Source: Streptomyces sp. NBC_01498
GTDB lineage: Bacteria; Actinomycetota; Actinomycetes; Streptomycetales; Streptomycetaceae
Assembly: GCF_036327775.1 (NCBI RefSeq)
Contig: NZ_CP109598.1
Location: 62,001-126,000 of the forward strand
Length of the DNA: 64,000 nt
Direction: 5' to 3'
Notes under the pieces: generated by a model
The model's database searches: none
What the model was told of the DNA's origin: nothing
Seen by the model: the letters and a program-made list of their open reading frames with translations, nothing else
Shown here: positions 54,207 to 62,273 of the stretch, in pieces
How the letters are laid out: the number at the start of each line of letters is the position of its first letter
Numbering within the stretch: position 1 is the first letter of the stretch
Position numbers and translations under genes: made by a program

Positions 54207-55900
54207 TTCGCCCCGTACGACCTTTCTTGGTCTCCCGCGCGCGCCCCGCCGCCCGTGGTGCCCGGCGCCGGGGCGCCCGTCGCCAGGACGGTGAGTTGCC
54301 TGCGGTCCGTCTTCCGGTTGGAGTTGAGCGGGAAAGCGTCGAGATGCGTGTAGCGCCTGGGTACGACGGCGGTGGGCAGGGTCCGGCGCAGTTGCCGGGC
54401 CAGCTCGGCCGGGGCGCTCGGGCGGCCGGTGTAGAAGACGGCCAGTTCGACCGAGCCGTCGGTGGGGACGGGCACGGCGACCGCGTCCTGGACCCCGTCG
54501 CACTCCCGCAGGGCGGCCTCGACCTCGGCGAGTTCGACGCGTACGCCGTGCACCTGGACCTGGGAGTCGCCCCGGCCGAGGTAGTGCAGGACACCGTCCG
54601 CGTCGCGTCTGACCCGGTCGCCGGTGCGGTACCAGCGCTGTCCGGCGCGTTCGAAGAACCGGCCCCGGTCGTCCTCGGGGTCCAGGTATCCGGCGGTCAA
54701 CTGGGGCCCCGCGATGCAGAGTTCGCCCTCGTCGGTGGCGGCTGCGGCGGCCGGGCCGCCGTCGTCGTCCGGTGCCAGGAGCAGCACGCCGTGGCCCTCG
54801 TGGACGGTGCCGATGGGCACCATGCCGTTGAGTCCGCGTTCCTGGCCGGGGGTCCAGCGGTGGGCGCTGACGGTGATGGTGAGTTCGGTGGGGCCGTACA
54901 GGTTCTCCACCGCGGACCGCGGCGCGGCGGCGGCCCAGTCGTCGGCGTCGCGGCAGCTCAGTGCCTCGCCGGCGAAGAAGCTGTGGCGCAGGGTGGGCAG
55001 GGCGCCGGGGCGCAGTCCGCCCATGCGGCGGACCAGGGCGACGGCGCTGGGGGTGGAGAACCAGACGGTCAGCCCGTGTTCGGCCACGAAGGCGGGCATG
55101 TCGCGGTAGGCGGCGGCGGGCGGGGTGACGAGGGTGCCGCCGGAGCCCCAGGCGCAGAACAGGTCGAACATGCCGCAGTCGAAGTTGAGGTCGAAGTTCT
55201 GCGAGAAGACGTCGTCGGCCCCGAAGGCGTAGCGCGCGTCGAGCAGCCGGAAGTAGTGGTCGGTGTTGGCGTGGGTGACCGGAACGCCCTTGGGGCGGCC
55301 GGTGGAGCCCGAGGTGAACAGCACGTACGCGGTGTCCTCGGGCCGCGCGGCGACCGGCCGGGTCAGCGCGGCGGCGGTGCGGTAGGGGATCCACGGCATC
55401 AGGGCCGGGCGTACCTCCGCTCCCCCGACACCCTCGCACCCGCCGGGTCCCTCGCTGCCGCCGAGTCCTTCGGTGCCGGCGGTCAGTTCGGTGTGGGCGC
55501 GCAGCAGGACCGGCAGCCGGGCCCCGGCCTCGGCGAGTTCGAGGAGCGCGGGGAGCGAGTCGTCGTCGGCGATGATCGCGTCGACACCGCTCGCCTCGAT
55601 CATCCCGAGCGTGCGCGCGGCGGGGAACGTCTGCTGGAGGGGCACCGTGGTGACGCCGGTGCACAGTCCGGCGAGCAGGGTCGGGTAGGCCGAGATCCCC
55701 TTGCCGACGAGGACGCCGACGGCGCGGGGCCGGGGCACCTCGGCGAGCAGCGAGCCGGCGAGGCCCAGCGCCCGCTCGTACAGTTCCCGGTAGGTGAGGG
55801 TCTGCCGGCCCGCCCGCACGGCGGGACGGTCCGCGGAGCGTGCCAGGCCGCGCAGGAACCGTCCCGGCAGTGTGGTGTCCGTGGTGAGGGTGGGGTTCAC
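54203..55900 (-). CDS. Amino acid:ACP ligase (NRPS-type A domain), VinM-like
   Basis: A 565-residue stand-alone adenylation domain: core A3 AYVLFTSGSTGRPKGVPVTH near 205, the specificity-loop region NFDLNFDCGMFDLF near 240, A5 ENLYGPTELTITV near 330, A7 WYRTGDRVRRDADGVLHYLG near 430, and the A10 Lys region in LNSNRKTDRRQL. VinM-type enzymes add a protecting amino acid, usually Ala, to the aminoacyl-ACP so that the amine is masked during chain growth. Residues about 155-170 hold a Gly/Glu-rich insertion (G-T-E-G-L-G-G-S-E-G-P-G-G). The GTG start at 55900 is 14 nt after the ACP stop. Confidence 0.87.
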   Translation of the reverse strand: MNPTLTTDTTLPGRFLRGLARSADRPAVRAGRQTLTYRELYERALGLAGSLLAEVPRPRAVGVLVGKGISAYPTLLAGLCTGVTTVPLQQTFPAARTLGMIEASGVDAIIADDDSLPALLELAEAGARLPVLLRAHTELTAGTEGLGGSEGPGGCEGVGGAEVRPALMPWIPYRTAAALTRPVAARPEDTAYVLFTSGSTGRPKGVPVTHANTDHYFRLLDARYAFGADDVFSQNFDLNFDCGMFDLFCAWGSGGTLVTPPAAAYRDMPAFVAEHGLTVWFSTPSAVALVRRMGGLRPGALPTLRHSFFAGEALSCRDADDWAAAAPRSAVENLYGPTELTITVSAHRWTPGQERGLNGMVPIGTVHEGHGVLLLAPDDDGGPAAAAATDEGELCIAGPQLTAGYLDPEDDRGRFFERAGQRWYRTGDRVRRDADGVLHYLGRGDSQVQVHGVRVELAEVEAALRECDGVQDAVAVPVPTDGSVELAVFYTGRPSAPAELARQLRRTLPTAVVPRRYTHLDAFPLNSNRKTDRRQLTVLATGAPAPGTTGGGARAGDQERSYGAK

Positions 55901-55914
55901 GGTGGGCCCCGCCC

Positions 55915-56166
55915 TCAGCCCGCGTCGCGGTGGGACAGGGTGTCGACCGTCTTCCACAGGATGCCCGGCGTCTCGAAGGAGCCCATGGTGAGTTCGTCGC
56001 CGAGGAAGCGGACCTGGTAGGTGTCCTCCAGCGCGCCGAGGAGCTGCACCATGCCCAGCGAGTCGAGTCCGAGGTCGCGCAGCTTGACGTCGTCGTCGAG
56101 CGGCTCGTCGGGGGCCGCGAAGGGCAGGAACTGGCGCAGCAGCGGGGCGAAACGGTCGTCCGGCAC
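55915..56166 (-). CDS. Discrete acyl carrier protein, VinL-like
   Basis: An 83-residue ACP; the phosphopantetheine Ser is S36 in DLGLDSLGMV. It carries the starter during activation, decarboxylation and amino-capping before transfer to the PKS. The GTG at 56166 has GGAG 5 nt upstream and agrees with the usual length; an upstream extension is open but Pro-rich. It lies between the VinK- and VinM-like genes, the same place as vinL in the vicenistatin cluster. Confidence 0.9.
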   Translation of the reverse strand: MPDDRFAPLLRQFLPFAAPDEPLDDDVKLRDLGLDSLGMVQLLGALEDTYQVRFLGDELTMGSFETPGILWKTVDTLSHRDAG

Positions 56167-56215
56167 GGTGACTCCAAGGTGGGGTGAGGGGTGGTCGTCC
56201 GTCGGTGGCCCGCCG

Positions 56216-57199
56216 TCAGGCGGCGCGGACACGGGTACGGCGGCCGGGCGCGCGGCGCGGCGTCATCGCCGCGCGGGGGTTGGCGGGGACGACCTCGAAC
56301 GCCTCGGTCGTCCGGGCCACCCGGCCGAACAGGTTGTCGGGGCCGGCGACGCAGACCCGGCGGGTGCCGACGGCGCGCAGTCCGTCGATGACGTCGGGCC
56401 AGTTCAGCGGGCGGGTGAAGCTGTCGAGCAGCATCGTCCGCAGCTCCGGTCCGGTCTTCAGCAGGGCGCCGTCCTGGTCGGCGACGACCGGCAGCCTCGG
56501 GTCGGCGAAGTCGAGGCCCGCGAGGACCTCGCGCTCGGCGCGCTCGCGCAGCGGCGCGAACGCCGGGCAGTGCATGGGCGGGCGCATCGTGTAGAGCGAG
56601 AGCGCGCCGACGTCGCGGAGCCGGGAGCGGAACCAGTCCACCCGGTGTTCGCTGAGCGAGACCATGTAGAAGCCGTCGTCGATGTAGCAGGAGATGTCGT
56701 GCCACTCGCCCTCGGCGTCGAGGTCGGCGAAGATCGCCGCGAGTCCCTCCTCGGGGGCGCGGACGAAGGACAGGGTGACGATGTCCTGGTGGGCGGTGCG
56801 GAAGTAGTCGTCCATGCAGCGGGCGAGTTCGGCGGTCATCCGGATCGCCTCGGGGACGGTGAGCGCGCCGCAGTAGGCGAGTGCGGCCTTCTCGCCGAAG
56901 CTCGGTCCGGTCACCACCGAGGGGACGATGCCGAGTTCCCGCTCCGCCCAGCGGGCGGAGGCCAGGCAGTTGACCAGGAAGGCGACCTGGGCGGCTTCGG
57001 AGTAGTCGCCCTCCGCCTCGCGGAAGGTGTCCACGAGGGAGTAGCCGAGGACGTCGTCGGCGATGGCGACCAGTTCCCTGGCCTCCGGGTTGACCACCAT
57101 GAAGCGGCCCACGTCGGAGAAGGGCGACGGTCCCATGCCGGGGAACACCATCGCGGTGGCGTCCGCCCCGGCCGTGCCGTCGTTCGCTGTGCTGTTCAT
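56216..57199 (-). CDS. Stand-alone acyltransferase, VinK-like
   Basis: A 327-residue malonyltransferase-fold protein. It opens with MVFPGMGPSPFSDVGRF; the nucleophile is S100 in TGPSFGE, and PPMHCPAFAPLRER near 225 contains the catalytic His. Unlike extender ATs it lacks the YASH/HAFH motif. VinK-type enzymes move the dipeptidyl starter from the free ACP to the loading ACP of the first PKS, which fits the lone N-terminal ACP of the protein encoded at 38696-49534. The ATG at 57199 has GGGGAGG just upstream. Confidence 0.88.
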   Translation of the reverse strand: MNSTANDGTAGADATAMVFPGMGPSPFSDVGRFMVVNPEARELVAIADDVLGYSLVDTFREAEGDYSEAAQVAFLVNCLASARWAERELGIVPSVVTGPSFGEKAALAYCGALTVPEAIRMTAELARCMDDYFRTAHQDIVTLSFVRAPEEGLAAIFADLDAEGEWHDISCYIDDGFYMVSLSEHRVDWFRSRLRDVGALSLYTMRPPMHCPAFAPLRERAEREVLAGLDFADPRLPVVADQDGALLKTGPELRTMLLDSFTRPLNWPDVIDGLRAVGTRRVCVAGPDNLFGRVARTTEAFEVVPANPRAAMTPRRAPGRRTRVRAA

Positions 57200-57330
57200 G
57201 GCCTCCCCTTGGCGGGCGCGCGTCGGAGCGCGGGCCGGCTCGTGTGATGGCTCGGGACGGTTCGGGCACACCGGACCGCGGCGGGACGCGTGGTGCCGTC
57301 CGGCGCCGTACGGGCGTGGCGCGGTGTGCG

Positions 57331-58236
57331 CTACAGGCTCTTCAGGAAGTCGACCATCACGTCCCGGAACCGCTCGGGCTCCTCCAGGTGCGGCAGATGG
57401 CTCGACTCCTCGAAGACCTCCCAGCGCGCGCCGGGGACCCGGTCGGCGTACGGCCGCATGACGGCGGGCGTCGCCTCGTCGTGACGGCCGCTGATCAGCA
57501 GGGTCGGGGCCGTGATCCGGTGCAGGTCGTCGATGATCGACCAGTCGCGGAGGGTCCCGATGACGTGGAACTCGTTCGGCCCGTTCATCGTGTAGTAGAC
57601 GGTCGGGTCGTTGTAGATCTCCATGAAGGAGGAGAGGAAGTCCTGCGGCCACGGCTGGACGCGGCACACGTGGCGGTCGTAGAAGACCCGCATGGCGGCC
57701 AGGTAGTCGGGGTCGTCGGTGGTGCCGGCGGCCTCGTGGCGGAGCAGGGTCTCCTGGACACCGGCGGGCAGCTCGGCCCGCAGCGCCGCCATCTCGCTGA
57801 GCCACAGCGGCATGGAGGCGGGCGCGTTGGCGACGACGAGTCCGCGCAGTCCGGCGGGCGCGCCCATGGCGTGCGACGCGCAGAGCGGACCGCCCCAGGA
57901 CTGCCCGAACAGGACGTAGTCGTCGGCGATTCCGAGCCGGTTCAGGAGGTTGTCGAGCTCGGCGAGGAACAGGTCCACGGTCCAGAAGTCGGCGCCTTTG
58001 CCGGGCAGATGGGTGGAGCCGCCGTTGCCGAGCTGGTCGTAGTGGACGACGGGCCAGCCCTCGTCGGCGAGGGCGGCCAGCGCGAGCAGGTAGTCGTGCG
58101 TGCTGCCGGGACCTCCGTGCACCGCGACGAGCGCGGGCCGGCCGGCCCCCAGGTCACCGGTCACCCGGTACCAGGTCCGGTACTCCCCGAAGGGGACGGT
58201 GCCCTTGTCGCTGGCATGCGGTGACACGGTGCGCAC
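57331..58236 (-). CDS. Proline iminopeptidase-family amidohydrolase, VinJ-like
   Basis: A 301-residue alpha/beta hydrolase with HGGPG at 40-44 and the nucleophile S113 in FGQSWGG. The acid is in ISGRHDEATP near 245 and the His in EESSHLPHLEEP near 275. VinJ removes the terminal amino acid cap from the finished polyketide chain so that the freed amine can close the macrolactam; that role is inferred. The GTG at 58236 is used, with a second GTG three codons later possible. It is the first gene of the minus-strand unit, and candidate site S1 lies 78 bp upstream. Confidence 0.85.
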   Translation of the reverse strand: MRTVSPHASDKGTVPFGEYRTWYRVTGDLGAGRPALVAVHGGPGSTHDYLLALAALADEGWPVVHYDQLGNGGSTHLPGKGADFWTVDLFLAELDNLLNRLGIADDYVLFGQSWGGPLCASHAMGAPAGLRGLVVANAPASMPLWLSEMAALRAELPAGVQETLLRHEAAGTTDDPDYLAAMRVFYDRHVCRVQPWPQDFLSSFMEIYNDPTVYYTMNGPNEFHVIGTLRDWSIIDDLHRITAPTLLISGRHDEATPAVMRPYADRVPGARWEVFEESSHLPHLEEPERFRDVMVDFLKSL

Positions 58237-58313
58237 CCCGTTCCAGTTGCTTGGGAGGGACCACGGAAGCGTGATCGGTATCGACGCTAAACCCCTCCGG
58301 CCGCCGATCTGGA

Positions 58314-58330
58314 CCCCCTAACCGCCCCTA
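58314..58330 (-). promoter_or_regulatory. Candidate activator site S1 before the vinJ-like gene
   Basis: Minus strand: TAGGGG-CGGT-TAGGGGG, 10-bp period, about 78 bp upstream of the start. Same architecture as S2 and S3. Proposed LAL target; inference. Confidence 0.5.
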
Positions 58331-58405
58331 CGGAAGCGGCGCCCGGCGGGCCGGCCGGACGGGGCCCGGCGGCGGTTCCCGTGCTGGTCCGGGGCGGGGA
58401 CGCGG

Positions 58406-58421
58406 CAGGGGGAGGTAGGGG
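58406..58421 (+). promoter_or_regulatory. Candidate activator site S3 before the P450 operon
   Basis: Plus strand: CAGGGG-GAGG-TAGGGG, followed by GG, 10-bp period. It lies about 190 bp upstream of the first P450 start and points toward it. Confidence 0.45.
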
Positions 58422-58611
58422 GGTTCGGCCGCGCGGGGGGCGAATTACTGTGCGGGAGGCGGCCGGGCCGGATCGCCTCGCACCGGCGAACCGCGGGCCA
58501 CTGACGGGCGCGGGGTCCGCGCTTCCCCCGGAGCGGGCCCCGTGTTCCGCGCCGGGGACCGCGTACCCGGAAATCCGCGCCCCACCCATGTATCGAGTTC
58601 GAGAGGGCACC

Positions 58612-59838
58612 ATGAACCCTGCTGCCGATCGTTCCGGCGAGGCCGAGCACCCGCCGTTCCCGATGACCCGTTCCTGCCCCTTCGCGCCGCCCGCGCGCTA
58701 CGCGGAGCTGCGGGAGAACGAGCCCGTCTCGCGGGCGTCGCTGAAGGTCAACGGCAAGCCGGCATGGCTGATCACCCGTCATGACCATGTGAAGCAGATC
58801 CTCGCGGACTCGCGGGTCAGCGCCAATCTGAAGCTGCCCGGCTACCCGCTCCAGGTGCCGGTGCCGGAGGAGATGCTCCAGTCGGTGCCGCTGACGTTCC
58901 TGTCCATGGACCCGCCGGACCACACGGTCCAGCGGCGCATGCTGGCGCCGGAGTTCGGCCTGCGCCAGATGCGGGCGATGCGGCCCCGGGTGCAGGAGAT
59001 CGTGGACGAGCGGGTCGACGCGATGCTGGCGGCCGGCGGTCCGGTCGACCTGGTGGCCGCGCTCGCGCTGCCGGTGCCCTCGCTGGTGATCTGCGAACTG
59101 CTCGGGGTGCCCTACGAGGACCACGACCGGTTCGAGCACTGGGCGTGGGGGATCATGAACCACGACATCAGTGACGAGGAGCGCGGTCTCGCGCACTACG
59201 AGCTGGACAAGTACGTCGACGGCCTGGTGACCCTGAAGGAGTCCGAGCCGGGCGACGACATGATCAGCCGGCTGATCGAGCTGAACCGGGCCGAGCCGGC
59301 CGTCGAGCACTCCGACATCGTGAGCATGGCGCGGCTGATGCTGGTCACGGGCCACGAGACGACGGCGAACATGATCGCCCTGGGCATGCTCGCGCTGCTG
59401 GAGCACCCCGAGCAGCTCGCCGCGGTCAAGGAGGAACCGGCGCTGCTGCCGCAGGCCGTCGAGGAGCTGCTGCGGTTCTTCAGCATCTCCGACGCGGGCA
59501 CCGCGCGGGTGGCGACGGAAGACATTGAGATCGGCGGAAAGATCATCCGGGCCGGTGACGGCATCATGCCGCTGAACAACTCGGCGAACCACGACGAGAA
59601 CGTGTTCCCGGACCCGGACCGGCTCGACGTGCGCCGGTCCACCCGCAGCCATCTGGCGTTCGGCTACGGCGTCCACCAGTGCATCGGGCAGAACCTCGCG
59701 CGCCTGGAGCTGGACGTCGTCTACAGCACCCTGCTGCGCCGGATTCCCACCCTGCGGCTGGAGAAGCCGTCCGACGAGCTGCGCTACAAGGACGACGCCA
59801 TCGTCTGGGGCCTGTACGAGCTGCCGGTGAACTGGTAG
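58612..59838 (+). CDS. Cytochrome P450 (CYP105-like), first copy
   Basis: A 408-residue P450. The I-helix is GHETTANMIALG near 247, the ExxR motif is EELLR near 283, and the heme ligand is Cys357 in FGYGVHQCIGQ. CYP105-type features include CPFAPP near the start. It probably hydroxylates or epoxidises the macrolactam after release. The ATG at 58612 has GAGAGGG upstream; the frame is open further but unlike P450s. It is about 60 nt from a very similar second P450 with the same leader sequence, so a tandem duplication is likely. Electrons are probably delivered by the downstream ferredoxin. Confidence 0.92.
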   Translation: MNPAADRSGEAEHPPFPMTRSCPFAPPARYAELRENEPVSRASLKVNGKPAWLITRHDHVKQILADSRVSANLKLPGYPLQVPVPEEMLQSVPLTFLSMDPPDHTVQRRMLAPEFGLRQMRAMRPRVQEIVDERVDAMLAAGGPVDLVAALALPVPSLVICELLGVPYEDHDRFEHWAWGIMNHDISDEERGLAHYELDKYVDGLVTLKESEPGDDMISRLIELNRAEPAVEHSDIVSMARLMLVTGHETTANMIALGMLALLEHPEQLAAVKEEPALLPQAVEELLRFFSISDAGTARVATEDIEIGGKIIRAGDGIMPLNNSANHDENVFPDPDRLDVRRSTRSHLAFGYGVHQCIGQNLARLELDVVYSTLLRRIPTLRLEKPSDELRYKDDAIVWGLYELPVNW

Positions 59839-59897
59839 GTCCGTCCCTCCCCCGCCGCCGTACGACGAGAACCAGAGCGAGAGTCAGAGAGGGCACC

Positions 59898-61133
59898 ATG
59901 ACCCAGCCAGCCGAACAGAACGCGGACACGGACGTCACCGGCCTGCCGGAGTTCCCGATGCGGCGCACCTGCCCCTTCGCGCCGCCGGAGGAGTACGCGA
60001 AGCTGCGTGCGAGCGAGCCCGTCTCGCGCGCCCAGCTGAAGGTGAACGGGAAGCCGACCTGGCTGCTGACCCGTCACGACCACGTCCGCAAGGTCCTGGG
60101 GGACTCGCGCGCGAGCTCCAACCTCAAACTGCCGGGGTATCCGCACCAGTTCCACATCCCCGACGAGATGCTCCAGCACATCCGGCTGATGCTGCTGTCG
60201 ATGGACCCGCCGGAGCACACCGCCCAGCGCTCCATGCTCCTCTCGGAGTTCACGGCGCGGCGGGCCCGGGAGATGCGCCCGCGGGTGCAGGAGATCGTGG
60301 ACGAGCGGATCGACGCGATGCTGGCGGCCGGCGGTCCGGTCGACCTGGTGTCGGCCCTCGCGCTGCCGTTGCCGTCGCTGGTCATCTGTGAGCTGCTGGG
60401 CGTGCCGTACGACGACCACGCCAAGTTCGAGGAGTGGTCGGCGCGGCTGATGAACCGTGACCTCAGCCAGGAGGAGTACGGCGCGGCGGTGGCCACGCTG
60501 GACGCGTACCTGGACGAACTGGTCACGGCGAAGGAGAACGAGCCGGGCGACGACCTGCTCAGCCGGTTCCTCGCGAAGAACCGGGTGACCGGGGCGTGCG
60601 ACCACCTCGACGTGGTGACCATGGCCCGGCTCATGCTGGTGGGCGGGCACGAGACGACGGCGAACATGATCGCCCTGGGTGTGCTGGCCCTGCTGGAGCA
60701 CCCCGAGCAGCTCGCGGTCGTCCAGGAGGACCCCACCCTGTGGCCGAAGGCCGTGGAGGAGCTGCTGCGCCTGTTCAGCATCTCCGACTCGGGCACGGCG
60801 CGGGTCGCGGTCGAGGACATCGACCTCGACGGCACGGTGATCCGCGCGGGCGAGGGCATCTTGGCGCTCAACAACGCGGCGAACCACGACGAGAACGTGT
60901 TCCCGGACCCCGACACGCTGGATGTGCGGCGCGACGCGCGCGGCCATCTCGCGTTCGGTTTCGGCATCCACCAGTGCATCGGGCAGAACCTGGCCCGGGT
61001 CGAACTGGAAGTGGTGTACGAGACGCTGTTCCGCCGCATTCCCGGTCTGCGGACGGCCGCGCCGGTGGACTCCCTGCCGTTCAAGGACGACGCCATGGTC
61101 TACGGCGTCTACGAACTGCCCGTCACCTGGTGA
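59898..61133 (+). CDS. Cytochrome P450 (CYP105-like), second copy
   Basis: A 411-residue P450 closely similar to its neighbour over the whole length: LKVNGKP, SNLKLPGYP, RPRVQEIVDER, LLGVPYDDH, GHETTANMIALG (I-helix), EELLRLFSISDSGTARVA (ExxR), and Cys360 in FGFGIHQCIGQ. Differences are concentrated in the BC-loop and F/G regions, which in P450s shape substrate choice, so the copies may act at different sites of the product. The ATG at 59898 is preceded by GAGAGGGCACC, as in the first copy. It is followed after 46 nt by the ferredoxin. Confidence 0.92.
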   Translation: MTQPAEQNADTDVTGLPEFPMRRTCPFAPPEEYAKLRASEPVSRAQLKVNGKPTWLLTRHDHVRKVLGDSRASSNLKLPGYPHQFHIPDEMLQHIRLMLLSMDPPEHTAQRSMLLSEFTARRAREMRPRVQEIVDERIDAMLAAGGPVDLVSALALPLPSLVICELLGVPYDDHAKFEEWSARLMNRDLSQEEYGAAVATLDAYLDELVTAKENEPGDDLLSRFLAKNRVTGACDHLDVVTMARLMLVGGHETTANMIALGVLALLEHPEQLAVVQEDPTLWPKAVEELLRLFSISDSGTARVAVEDIDLDGTVIRAGEGILALNNAANHDENVFPDPDTLDVRRDARGHLAFGFGIHQCIGQNLARVELEVVYETLFRRIPGLRTAAPVDSLPFKDDAMVYGVYELPVTW

Positions 61134-61179
61134 GCTGCCCCGCCCGCAGGCCCTGTTCGCGCTTCAGAGGAGGATCATC

Positions 61180-61371
61180 ATGCGCGTCCACATCGACCGC
61201 GACAGGTGCACCGGCTCCGGCCAGTGCGCGCTGCTCGCGCCCGAGGTCTTCGACCAGGCCGACGACGGTCTGACCGTGCTTCTGGCGCCGGAGCCGCCGG
61301 AGGAGACGCACGACGACGTGCTCCAGGCGTCCCTCACCTGTCCGACGCAGGTCATCACCCTCACCGGCTGA
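61180..61371 (+). CDS. 3Fe-4S ferredoxin
   Basis: A 63-residue small ferredoxin with CTGSGQC near 10-16 and the third ligand in LTCPTQVITL near the end. The pattern of three Cys is that of 3Fe-4S ferredoxins that serve P450s in Streptomyces. AGGAGG precedes the ATG at 61180. Its place after two P450 genes makes it their likely redox partner; no reductase is encoded nearby. Confidence 0.92.
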   Translation: MRVHIDRDRCTGSGQCALLAPEVFDQADDGLTVLLAPEPPEETHDDVLQASLTCPTQVITLTG

Positions 61372-61399
61372 CCTGCACGAACCAGCGGAGGATCGCTTC

Positions 61400-62161
61400 A
61401 TGACCCGTTCGACCGACGACACCTGGGTGCGCGTCCCGCACCGGAACTCCGGCAGCCCGACCCGGCTGGTGTGTCTGCCGCACGCGGGCGGCGCGGCGTC
61501 GTACTACCACCCGCTGTCCGCGGCGCTGGCCCCGGACGTCGAGGTGCTGGCCGTGCAGTATCCGGGGCGGCACGACCGGCGGCACGAGCCGGCGGTGGAG
61601 GACCTGTGTCTGCTCGCGGACCGGGTCGCCGAGGCCCTGGAACCGTGGAGCGACCGGCCGTTCGCGCTGTTCGGCCACAGCTACGGGGCGCTGGTGGGGT
61701 ACGAGGTGGCGCGCCGGCTCCGGTCGGCGGGCCACCGTCCGCTGGCCCTGTTCGCCTCGGGCCGGCGGGCTCCCTCGACGCACCGGGACGAACGTCTCCA
61801 TCTGAAGCCCGACGCGTCCCTGATCGCCGAGCTCAAGTCGCTGGACGGCACGGTGGGGACGCTGCTGGACGACGAGGAGATCGTCGCGATGATCATGCCG
61901 GCGCTGCGGGCGGACTACCGGGCGGTGGAGACGTACACGCACCGGCCGGGGCCCGAGCTGGACATCCCCGTCACGGCGCTGATCGGTGACGACGACCCGA
62001 AGGTCACCTCCGAGGAGGCGGCCCGCTGGCGGGAGCACACCACGGCGGAGTTCTCCCTGGAGATCTTCTCCGGCGGCCACTTCTATCTGGCCGACCGGCG
62101 CCAGGAGTTGACGGCCAGTCTGAAGCGACGGCTGGCGGGCCTGGTGCCCAGCGGCGCGTAG
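61400..62161 (+). CDS. Type II thioesterase
   Basis: A 253-residue external thioesterase: LVCLPHAGGAASYY near 23, the nucleophile S94 in FGHSYGALVGYE, the Asp region LIGDDDPKVT near 195 and catalytic His in SGGHFYLADRRQEL near 226. TEIIs remove stalled or wrong acyl groups from PKS carrier proteins. No integrated thioesterase is found in the window, so this is the only one seen. CGGAGGA precedes the ATG at 61400. It is the last gene of the P450 operon and ends at a strong hairpin. Confidence 0.92.
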   Translation: MTRSTDDTWVRVPHRNSGSPTRLVCLPHAGGAASYYHPLSAALAPDVEVLAVQYPGRHDRRHEPAVEDLCLLADRVAEALEPWSDRPFALFGHSYGALVGYEVARRLRSAGHRPLALFASGRRAPSTHRDERLHLKPDASLIAELKSLDGTVGTLLDDEEIVAMIMPALRADYRAVETYTHRPGPELDIPVTALIGDDDPKVTSEEAARWREHTTAEFSLEIFSGGHFYLADRRQELTASLKRRLAGLVPSGA

Positions 62162-62182
62162 GTCCTGTCGGCGCGATCGTGA

Positions 62183-62226
62183 AAGGCCCCGGGGGGCCGG
62201 TGAGTTCACCGTCCCCCCGGGGCCTT
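62183..62226. terminator. Nearly fully paired 44-nt bidirectional terminator
   Basis: AAGGCCCCGGGGGG (62183-62196) pairs with CCCCCCGGGGCCTT (62213-62226). The interior CGGTGA/TCACCG also pairs, leaving one mismatch and a 2-nt loop. Lies between the convergent thioesterase and response-regulator genes. Confidence 0.85.
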
Positions 62227-62273
62227 CGCCCGTGCACCGTCCGTGTCGATCTGACGGCCTGTCGGGCGACTTG

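Larger units (their letters stand above)
58237..58611. other. Divergent promoter region of the cluster
   Basis: It separates the leftward starter/PKS unit from the rightward P450 unit. No coding frame is convincing. It holds two copies of the YAGGGG-N4-TARGGG repeat, one in each orientation (58314-58330 on minus, 58406-58421 on plus), and a further AGGGG-containing patch at 58286-58296. Confidence 0.6.
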
